From the NCBI GenBank assembly GCA_000981625.1, contig LAQA01000027.1, forward strand, positions 474 to 42,240: DNA of 41,767 bases, in the 5' to 3' direction. This document shows, piece by piece, positions 18,919 to 26,853 of this stretch. Position numbers and translations under genes: made by a program. Positions within the stretch are counted from its first letter, which is position 1; each line of letters opens with the position of its first letter. This DNA is from Flavobacteriaceae bacterium ASP10-09a (GTDB lineage Bacteria; Bacteroidota; Bacteroidia; Flavobacteriales; Flavobacteriaceae). The notes under the pieces were generated by a model, which was not told the DNA's origin, did not search any database, and saw only the letters and a list, made by a program, of their open reading frames with translations.

Positions 18919-21900
18919 CTTCGTCAAATTTAGATTCGATAATTGCTCTTTCTACTTCCTCTCTCGTAACTTTTCCATTAGTAATCAGCCATTTTATTTT
19001 CACTTTTATTGTGTTTGAAACAGACAAAATCATTGGCAACATTATTAATGTTAAAATAGTTGCAATTGCAATACCATAAGCAATAGAAATTGCCATTGGA
19101 ATTAAAAATTGTGCTTGCCTACTTTTTTCAAAAATTAAGGGGGCTAAACCAGCTACGGTTGTTAAGGAGGTTAAGAAAATAGCTCTAAAACGAGATTGAC
19201 CTGCTCTTACCAGTGCATCGTCAAATTTCATTCCTTCTTTTAAAAAACTATTGAACTTTCCTATCAAAACCAAACCATCATTTACCATAATTCCTATTAA
19301 AGCAATAATCCCTAAAAAGGATAAAATACCAATAGCCATGTTGTGAATGTAATGTCCCCAAATGACACCAATCATGCTAAAAGGAATCATAATAATTAGG
19401 AGGATTGGCTGACTGTAAGAACGGAATGTGAAAGCAATTACAATATAAATTAACAACAAAATAATCGGACCAACAAGGTTTAAAGAATCTGTCGTTTTTT
19501 TAGCCTCTCTATTTTGTCCTTCATATAAAGGTGTTACTGTTGGATATTTAGACAAAATTTCTGGCATAATATTCGTTTTAATATTATCTAAAATCTCTGT
19601 TGCACTTGCACTTAAATCTTTTAAATCTGCCCTAATTTGAATTTCTCTTTTCCCTTCTAAATGATTGATAGAAATATCTCCTCTTTCTATAACATAGTTT
19701 GCTATTTCAGAAAATGGAATTCTGGTTCCTGTTGGTGTTATGATTCGCATATCATCTAAATCTTTAATAGAAGATCTATCTTTTTTATCATAACGAACCC
19801 AAACCTTTATTTCATCCTGACCTCGTTGAAAACGTTGAGCTTGAAAACCAAAAAAACCACCACGAACTTGCGCCATTATTGTTTGGAGATTTAATCCCAA
19901 CAAGTAAGCATTGTCTTTTAAAGTGATTCGAACTTCCTTGATTCCTGCAGGGTCATTATCTGTAACATCTTTTAACAAAGGATTATTTTCTAAGACTTGC
20001 TTTAATTCGTCTTTAACCGCTTTTAATTCTTTAATGTTGTTTCCTAATAAAGAAACTGCAACTGGACTTCCTCCGAAGTTACCACCAGAGCCGAAAACTA
20101 AACTCTCTACACCATATATTTTACCTACTTTCTGCTGAATAGCATTTGTAATTTCTGGCGATGAAAAATCTCTAGTTTCACCGGGTAAAAGATTTACGCT
20201 TAAGGTTGCGTTTGCACTTCCTGGACCCACTCTTTTAATTACATTTTTAATAACTTTTACCTTACCTGTTTGCTTTTCTGTGTATTCTTTGTCGACCAAC
20301 CAAACTTTTTCTTCTATGAAAGAAATCAAAGAATCTGTAATTTTCTCATTGGTTCCTTGTGGCATATTTAATGTTATTTGCACTCTATCGCTTGCTATTC
20401 TTGGAAAGAAAGAACTTTTTACTACGCCGCCTTTTAAAGCAGAGAAACTTATTAAAAATGAAGCTACAAACACACAAAAAATAAAAAACTTATTCTGTAA
20501 AGAAAACTTTAAAAAAGGCACATAATAGTTGTCTCTAAATTTCACTAAAATAGCGTCAGCTCCTTTGTTTATTTTCTTAAAAAAAGCATCAATTTTATTT
20601 GTTTTCTTAGCGCCTCCATTTTCGAGTTTTTTTCTATCTAAAGCTTTTGAATGTGCAATATGTGCAGGAAGAATTATCAATGCCTCAATTAAAGAAACAG
20701 TTAACGTCAGAATTACAATTGTAGAAACTTCGCCAAAGAAACTTCCTATACTGCCGTCTACAAAAAAGAAGGTGGAAAATGCAATTATAGTTGTTAAAAT
20801 CGCTGAAACTATTGGCGGAATTACTTCCATTGTTCCGTCTATAGCTGCTCTAATTTTAGATTTTCCCAAATCGTAATAATGATGATAAATATTTTCTCCA
20901 ATTACAATTCCATCATCAACCAAAATACCAATTACAATAATCATCCCAAATAAAGACAAAACATTAATGGTAACACCTAATTGTGCTGCAAAAATAAACA
21001 TCCCTAAAAAAGATATTGGCAAACCAAAAGCAACCCAAAATGCCAAACGTAAGTTTAAAAATAATGCTAAAAAAAACAGGACTAAAAGAATTCCTGAAAT
21101 GGCATTCTTAGTTAACAACCAAGTTCTATCATTTAATGTTGTACTTCTATCACTTGTAACAGTTAACTGAACATTTTGCTGTTCTTGATTGTATTTATAA
21201 ATGTACTCTTTAATTTTATCTGCTGATGAAATTAAATCTTCGTTATTGGTATTACTAACCGTAATATCTATTGCTAAATTTCCATTATAATACAATCTAT
21301 CTGGGTTTTCAGACCAAGTATCTCTTAATTCTGCAACATCTTTTAAACGAATAATATTCCCGTTAACTTCTGTTCTTACAATAATATTTTGAAGTTCAAT
21401 TCCGTAATAAGAGCGATTGCTAGCTCTAATCAAATAATCTTCATCTGCAGTTTTTATATTTCCACCTGTGATTAAAATATTTGAATTTCTTACAGCATTT
21501 GCTACTTCTGTGATCGATAAATTATAGGCTCTTAGATCGTTTTCACGGACAGCAATTTCAATTTCTTCATCTGGATACCCAATAATAGCAACTTGGGAAA
21601 TTCCTTCAATTCCCCGAATATCATTTTCTACATTTCTTGCATATTGTTTTAGTGCTTTCAAAGAAACATTTTCTCCACTTACAGTAAAACTAATTGTTGT
21701 TCGATTATTTTCAACTTTTGCAATTACGGGAGGCTCCATACCTGAAGGAAAAGAAGGAACTCTATCTACTGCATTTTTAACATCAGATAAAACAACATCT
21801 ATATTTTTTCCTTTTTCTACCTCGACATTTACACTTGCCGAATTTTCTCTTGACACAGATGTTACTCTTTCTACACCTATAATTCCCTTTAAATTATCTT

Positions 21901-22105
21901 CAATCTTTAATACAACACCTTCTTCCATTTCAGCAGGAGAAGCGCCTGGATATGCCAAAGAAATTCTGATTAATTGTGAATCTACCAAAGGGAAAAAGGA
22001 AGATTTCATGCTAATTGCACCTAATATTCCAAAAATAAAAAATGCAAGTATAATTACATTTACAGCAACAGGGTATTTTATAAAATAAGTAATAATTTTT
22101 TTCAT
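18908..22105 (-). CDS. Efflux RND transporter permease subunit (AcrB/HAE-like)
   Basis: 1065 aa; YPVAVNVIILAFFIFG, YPGASPAEMEEGV, GILVDDGIVIGENIYHH, GIMVNDGLVLIGKFN. Confidence 0.96.
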   Translation of the reverse strand: MKKIITYFIKYPVAVNVIILAFFIFGILGAISMKSSFFPLVDSQLIRISLAYPGASPAEMEEGVVLKIEDNLKGIIGVERVTSVSRENSASVNVEVEKGKNIDVVLSDVKNAVDRVPSFPSGMEPPVIAKVENNRTTISFTVSGENVSLKALKQYARNVENDIRGIEGISQVAIIGYPDEEIEIAVRENDLRAYNLSITEVANAVRNSNILITGGNIKTADEDYLIRASNRSYYGIELQNIIVRTEVNGNIIRLKDVAELRDTWSENPDRLYYNGNLAIDITVSNTNNEDLISSADKIKEYIYKYNQEQQNVQLTVTSDRSTTLNDRTWLLTKNAISGILLVLFFLALFLNLRLAFWVAFGLPISFLGMFIFAAQLGVTINVLSLFGMIIVIGILVDDGIVIGENIYHHYYDLGKSKIRAAIDGTMEVIPPIVSAILTTIIAFSTFFFVDGSIGSFFGEVSTIVILTLTVSLIEALIILPAHIAHSKALDRKKLENGGAKKTNKIDAFFKKINKGADAILVKFRDNYYVPFLKFSLQNKFFIFCVFVASFLISFSALKGGVVKSSFFPRIASDRVQITLNMPQGTNEKITDSLISFIEEKVWLVDKEYTEKQTGKVKVIKNVIKRVGPGSANATLSVNLLPGETRDFSSPEITNAIQQKVGKIYGVESLVFGSGGNFGGSPVAVSLLGNNIKELKAVKDELKQVLENNPLLKDVTDNDPAGIKEVRITLKDNAYLLGLNLQTIMAQVRGGFFGFQAQRFQRGQDEIKVWVRYDKKDRSSIKDLDDMRIITPTGTRIPFSEIANYVIERGDISINHLEGKREIQIRADLKDLSASATEILDNIKTNIMPEILSKYPTVTPLYEGQNREAKKTTDSLNLVGPIILLLIYIVIAFTFRSYSQPILLIIMIPFSMIGVIWGHYIHNMAIGILSFLGIIALIGIMVNDGLVLIGKFNSFLKEGMKFDDALVRAGQSRFRAIFLTSLTTVAGLAPLIFEKSRQAQFLIPMAISIAYGIAIATILTLIMLPMILSVSNTIKVKIKWLITNGKVTREEVERAIIESKFDEDEI

Positions 22106-22108
22106 GTA

Positions 22109-23224
22109 TTACTTATTTTTATTGATTTTTACAATCATTCCGTCAAAAGCTCCTGGTAAAGTTTGTGTCAAAATTTTATCATTATTTTTTAATCCTTTAA
22201 TCACAACGTTTTCAGCACCAAAGTAAACAGGGTTTACATCTACAAGAAATAAAATACTATCATTTTTAACCGTGTAAACAGCTTTATTATCTACTAATAA
22301 TTTTCTAGAAATTTCTATAGCATCTGATTCTGATTTTGCAACTAAATTTGCTTCTAAAAACATTCCTTCTTTTAAATCAGGGTGTTTTACGTCTATATAT
22401 GCGTTTATAGTTTGAGAGACTTGGTCTATTTTTCCATTTACACGTACTACTATTCCTGTATACTTTTTAGATTTATTTAGATTAGAAAGAGCAACCGTAT
22501 TGCCTACTTTTAATAAATCTGCAAACTCAGCATTTATTGAAACTTCCATTTCATAGATACTTGTATCTATAAATTCGCCAAGTTTTTGCCCAGATCTCAC
22601 TAAAGTCCCAGAACTTAACAAAGCTTCTGTTACCACTCCAGAGAAAGGAGCCTTAATTTTATGTTTAGACAAACGAACTTCTAGATTTTTAACATTGTAA
22701 TAAGCCGTTAAAATTCCACGTCCAGAAACAAAGTATTTTTCTTTATCTGATGAAAAAAGCGGAAATTTCGGTGTTGTTTTACTCATATCAAAAGACTGTA
22801 GATAGCTTTCCCACTTTTTAAATTCTAAAGTATAATCTAAGCGTATGTCTGGTAATATAGAAGTGATTAAATTAAATAGATTACTTTTTTGAGATTGTAA
22901 ACTAGCCATAAATTCATCACTATTGATGCTTAATAAAGTTTCTCCTTTAAAATACCTAGTTCCTGGTTTAAATGATTTATTAGATGGCTGTAAAACACCC
23001 TGAACTTCCGAAAAAATATCAATTTTATTTTTAGCAAGTAAATTTCCATTCGCAGATAAAATAATAGGAATATCTTTATTTTCAACATTCTTAACAAAAA
23101 CAGTTTTAATCGTTTTTTTATACTTTGGTTTAGGTCTTTGGTTTTTATCAATAAAATAATTTCCTAAAATAATAGCACCCGCTATAAGTAAAATTCCAAG
23201 AATAGATAGTATAATGTTTCTCAT
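22109..23224 (-). CDS. Efflux RND transporter periplasmic adaptor subunit
   Basis: 371 aa; N-terminal TM, biotinyl-lipoyl-like GVLQPSNKSFKPGTRYFKGETLLSI, KIKAPFSGVVTEALLSSGTLVRSGQKLGEF. Confidence 0.93.
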   Translation of the reverse strand: MRNIILSILGILLIAGAIILGNYFIDKNQRPKPKYKKTIKTVFVKNVENKDIPIILSANGNLLAKNKIDIFSEVQGVLQPSNKSFKPGTRYFKGETLLSINSDEFMASLQSQKSNLFNLITSILPDIRLDYTLEFKKWESYLQSFDMSKTTPKFPLFSSDKEKYFVSGRGILTAYYNVKNLEVRLSKHKIKAPFSGVVTEALLSSGTLVRSGQKLGEFIDTSIYEMEVSINAEFADLLKVGNTVALSNLNKSKKYTGIVVRVNGKIDQVSQTINAYIDVKHPDLKEGMFLEANLVAKSESDAIEISRKLLVDNKAVYTVKNDSILFLVDVNPVYFGAENVVIKGLKNNDKILTQTLPGAFDGMIVKINKNK

Positions 23225-23264
23225 AATTAGTTAGTTGTACCTTCTAAATTAAAAACTAAGAAAG

Positions 23265-23327
23265 TTATAACAAAGATACTTTTTAGGCATAAGGTAACTT
23301 GTATAGACTAAAAGTAACTTTGTTAAA
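23265..23327. promoter_or_regulatory. Imperfect inverted repeat with opposed TANNTTTG -7-like boxes (candidate divergent promoter/operator)
   Basis: Left arm TTATAACAAAGATACTTTTTAG, right arm CTAAAAGTAACTTTGTTAAA, 21-nt spacer; TATCTTTG on minus (23278-23271) and TAACTTTG on plus (23315-23322). Confidence 0.5.
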
Positions 23328-23535
23328 GAAATGTTATAATTGTCATTTTAAAACTAAAGTTTCTAGAATCGGTTTTTTTTATCAGCTTTATATCTTATTA
23401 TGCATAATATCTTTTAACTTTAGAATATATCGTGCTTTTCAAAGTACCAAAATAAATAACTGAAACAGTGTTAATAGAAATTCTATAAAAGGATTTGAAA
23501 TTGAAAATAAAAAAATTAGCCTAACAAAATAACAC

Positions 23536-23619
23536 ATGATTACCCAAGAAAACGAAACTATGAAAATTAGAAAAACTCATTTAGAGAATCATAAAAATTT
23601 AACACACTATAAGAATTAA
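23536..23619 (+). CDS. Short ORF / possible leader peptide (27 aa)
   Basis: ATG...TAA encoding MITQENETMKIRKTHLENHKNLTHYKN; stop lies 1 bp before the TTG start of the next ORF. No homology evidence. Confidence 0.2.
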   Translation: MITQENETMKIRKTHLENHKNLTHYKN

Positions 23620-23620
23620 T

Positions 23621-24805
23621 TTGATTTTCTGCACAAACACAAATACCGCACTATTTTTCTCTTCTGTAGATGAGATTCCTGCTAAAATTTGGGAAGGATT
23701 AGAATGTACAGAAAATATTTATTTTCACCCAAATTTCATAAAAGCATTAGAAAAAAATCACCCTGAAATTATCTTTTCTTATATTGTTTTGGTTGATAAA
23801 AATAATAGCCCAACAGCTTTTGCAAGTATAAAAATTATTGACTTTCATTTAAAATCTATTAAAAATGATTTAGAATTTTTTAAAAATATTGGCAGAAAAT
23901 TACATGTTTTTCCTAATAAAAAACCACTAAAATTATTAATTTGTGGAAACACTTTTGTGAGCGGAGAACATGGAGTTTTTATTAAAAAAAATCAAAACAA
24001 AAAAGCAATTATAAAAGAACTTGCAGAAAGTATTAATCATTTTGTAAATTCTGATAAAAAGTTAAAAAAACAAATTGATGCATTCTTACTAAAAGACTTT
24101 GCTAAAGAGTCACTTTTTATTACAGATGAATTAAAAGACTTTAAATATCACACGTTTTTAGTAGAACCAAATATGCAACTTCAACCACAAGAAGATTGGC
24201 AAAATTTTGATGATTACCTGGCATCAATGAAAACAAAATTTAGAGTAAAAGCAAGAAAAGCTTTTAAACAGAGTACCGAAATTCGTATAGAAGAAGTTAC
24301 CTTAGAAAACATTGATAGAAAATTACCGAAAATGACCGCTTTATATGAAAAAGTTGCTTCAAACGCAGGTTTTAATTTAGGTCACTTTAATCTAGAAACC
24401 TATAAAGATTTAAAAGAAAAATTTGGGGATGATTACATCTTAAAAACCTATTGGCTAGAAGATAAGATTGTCGGTTTTATTTCTGGTATAATCAATCAAA
24501 AATCTTTAGACGCCCACTTTGTTGGAATAGATTATAGCTTAAACAGAGAATATGCAATCTACCAAAGAATGTTGTATGACTATATAGAAATTGCTATCAA
24601 TAAAAAATTAAAAACTATTAATTTTGGAAGAACAGCTAGTGAAATTAAAAGTTCTGTTGGTGCAGAACCACAAGATCTAACAATGTATCTTCGTCATAAA
24701 AAAAGTATTACAAACAGAATTTTAAAGCTATTTTTGCAACGTGTTCAACCAACACCATTTCTACAAAAATCACCCTTTAAAACAGTAAAAAAACCCCATG
24801 AATAA
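23621..24805 (+). CDS. FemAB-like/GNAT-type N-acyltransferase (peptidoglycan biosynthesis/recognition family)
   Basis: 394 aa; DYLASMKTKFRVKARKA, TYWLEDKIVGFISGIINQKSLDAHFVGIDYSLNREYAIYQRMLYDYIEIAI, NFGRTASEIKSSVGAEP; TTG start with in-frame stop upstream. Confidence 0.72.
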   Translation: MIFCTNTNTALFFSSVDEIPAKIWEGLECTENIYFHPNFIKALEKNHPEIIFSYIVLVDKNNSPTAFASIKIIDFHLKSIKNDLEFFKNIGRKLHVFPNKKPLKLLICGNTFVSGEHGVFIKKNQNKKAIIKELAESINHFVNSDKKLKKQIDAFLLKDFAKESLFITDELKDFKYHTFLVEPNMQLQPQEDWQNFDDYLASMKTKFRVKARKAFKQSTEIRIEEVTLENIDRKLPKMTALYEKVASNAGFNLGHFNLETYKDLKEKFGDDYILKTYWLEDKIVGFISGIINQKSLDAHFVGIDYSLNREYAIYQRMLYDYIEIAINKKLKTINFGRTASEIKSSVGAEPQDLTMYLRHKKSITNRILKLFLQRVQPTPFLQKSPFKTVKKPHE

Positions 24806-25670
24806 CAGCAAGGAACTTATAGAGCTTTTAGATTTAAAAGAAATTGAAAACAATGTTTTTTCTGGAGAGAGTGTAACTATTGGAAGTCCTAAAGTTTTTG
24901 GTGGTCAGGTTTTGGCACAGGCAGTTAATGCTGCTTATAGAACAATTAAAGAAAATAGATTTATAAATTCTTTACATGCTTATTTTCTAGAAGCTGGAGA
25001 TTTAACAATACCAATCAATTACCATGTTGCAGTAATGAGGGATGGAGGTAGTTTTTCTACAAGAAGAGTTACAGCGAAGCAAAATAATAAAACTATTTTT
25101 ATTTTGGCTGCTTCTTTTCATAAAATTGAAGATGGGTTTGAGCATCAATCAGTAATGAATAGAGACATAAAACAGCCTGAAGAATTATTAAGTTGGGAAG
25201 ACATGGTTACTAAGTTTGGCGATTTTTTACCAAAGTCTTTAAAAGGTTTTTTGAGTGTTGAACGTCCTATAGATTTTAAACCTGTGCAGGTTCCCAATCC
25301 TTTAAAAAGAGAAAACTTACCTGCAAAAGAAGAAATTTGGTTTAAATTAAAGGGAGACATTCAAAAAATGGATTTGCGTTTAAAACATCAAATTTTGACT
25401 TATATATCTGATTATAATGTATTGAATGCCGCATTTAATCCGAATGCAAAAGAATATAATTTCGGGAATACTCAAACAGCAAGTTTAGATCATTCTATGT
25501 GGTTTTTTAGAGATTTTGATTTTGATGATTGGATGCTATTCTCTGCTGAATCACCCAATGCTTATGGAGCAAGGGGTTTATCTAAAGGAAATATTTATAC
25601 AAGAGATGGTAAATTAGTGGCTTCTTTTGCACAAGAAGGTCTATTGAGACCTAAGAAAAATAAGCAGTAA
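24798..25670 (+). CDS. tesB: Acyl-CoA thioesterase II
   Basis: 290 aa; VFGGQVLAQAVNAAYRTI, LHAYFLEAGD, YHVAVMRDGGSFSTRRVTAKQ, ASLDHSMWFFRDFDFDDWMLF. Confidence 0.93.
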   Translation: MNNSKELIELLDLKEIENNVFSGESVTIGSPKVFGGQVLAQAVNAAYRTIKENRFINSLHAYFLEAGDLTIPINYHVAVMRDGGSFSTRRVTAKQNNKTIFILAASFHKIEDGFEHQSVMNRDIKQPEELLSWEDMVTKFGDFLPKSLKGFLSVERPIDFKPVQVPNPLKRENLPAKEEIWFKLKGDIQKMDLRLKHQILTYISDYNVLNAAFNPNAKEYNFGNTQTASLDHSMWFFRDFDFDDWMLFSAESPNAYGARGLSKGNIYTRDGKLVASFAQEGLLRPKKNKQ

Positions 25671-25693
25671 TCAAAATTAAAAAAATAAGACAA

Positions 25694-26038
25694 ATGAGTC
25701 CAATTATATATGTTTTAACCACAAATGGTTTGTTGTTTTTATTAAGTATTATTTTTTGGAAATTTCCACCAAAGAAAATAAATAATTTATATGGTTACAG
25801 AACTTTTAAAGCGATGCAAAATGAAGATATCTGGAATTTTGCGAACACCATTTTTAATAAGAATTTATTAATGTATGCCGGTTTATCTTTTATTGCAACG
25901 ATGCTTTTAGCTAATTTTATTGTAAATGGATTAACCTGGCAACCTATGGTTGTAGCAATTCTATCTATTGTTGTGAGTATTATTAAAACCGAAAGAGCCT
26001 TGTCTGATAATTTTACAGAAGAAGGAAAAAGGAAGTGA
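25694..26038 (+). CDS. SdpI family membrane protein
   Basis: 114 aa, 3 TM segments; INNLYGYRTFKAMQNEDIWNFANTIFNK matches the SdpI signature region. Confidence 0.8.
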   Translation: MSPIIYVLTTNGLLFLLSIIFWKFPPKKINNLYGYRTFKAMQNEDIWNFANTIFNKNLLMYAGLSFIATMLLANFIVNGLTWQPMVVAILSIVVSIIKTERALSDNFTEEGKRK

Positions 26039-26853
26039 AAATGAAAAAAATTGCGCTTAAAAAAGTTTTATCTAAATTTAATCTGCTTCCAATTATTGAG
26101 CAAATAAATTTTCGACGACAAAAGTGGCAAAATAGAAGAAGCAATTATGAATTTAAAAAGAAGAATCCTACCGTAAAGCTTCCACCAGATTTTTATTTAT
26201 ATGAAACTTTTAACCTGAATTACGATAAGTTTTATACCAATGGAAAACCAACCGCAACTTGGTTGATAAATCATATCAGTGAGTTTAAAGATTTTAAAAA
26301 TCTCTCTATTTTAGATTGGGGTTGTGGAACTGGAAGAATTTTAAGACATCTACCATCTATTCTAGACACCTCTAATTCTTTTTATGGTTCAGATTATAAT
26401 AAAAAATATGTAAAATGGTGTTCAGAAAATTTAGAAGGAATTCAATTTAAAAATAATTACCTAAAACCACCTTTGGCATTTAAAGACGATTCTATGGATA
26501 TTATTTATGGAATATCAATTTTTACACACCTTTCTAAAGAATTACATTTTTCTTGGATCCATGAATTAACAAGGGTTTTAAAAAATGGAGGAATTTTATT
26601 TTTGACAACTCATGGAGATGCTCACACGTTTAAACTTTTACAAAAAGAGCAAGTACTTTATGATTCTGGTAACTTAATTGTTCATGCGTATAAAAAAGAA
26701 GGAAATAGATTATATGCTTCTTACCAATCTCCTAAATTTTTTAGGGCCCTTTGTTCTAAAAATAATTTAGAAGTTCTAAAACATATTCCTGGAGACAACC
26801 TTAACAACAAACCACAGCAAGATGTTTGGGTTTTAAGACTTACTAAAAATTAG
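26035..26853 (+). CDS. Class I SAM-dependent methyltransferase
   Basis: 272 aa; SILDWGCGTGRILRHL, DIIYGISIFTHLSKELHFSWIHELTRVLKNGGILFLTTHG. GTG 26035 or ATG 26041 start. Confidence 0.88.
   Translation: MKMKKIALKKVLSKFNLLPIIEQINFRRQKWQNRRSNYEFKKKNPTVKLPPDFYLYETFNLNYDKFYTNGKPTATWLINHISEFKDFKNLSILDWGCGTGRILRHLPSILDTSNSFYGSDYNKKYVKWCSENLEGIQFKNNYLKPPLAFKDDSMDIIYGISIFTHLSKELHFSWIHELTRVLKNGGILFLTTHGDAHTFKLLQKEQVLYDSGNLIVHAYKKEGNRLYASYQSPKFFRALCSKNNLEVLKHIPGDNLNNKPQQDVWVLRLTKN

Noticed and set aside
20529-20876. 115-aa plus-strand ORF inside the RND pump gene
   Set aside because: Antisense shadow of a well-supported RND permease; low-complexity composition and no known motif.
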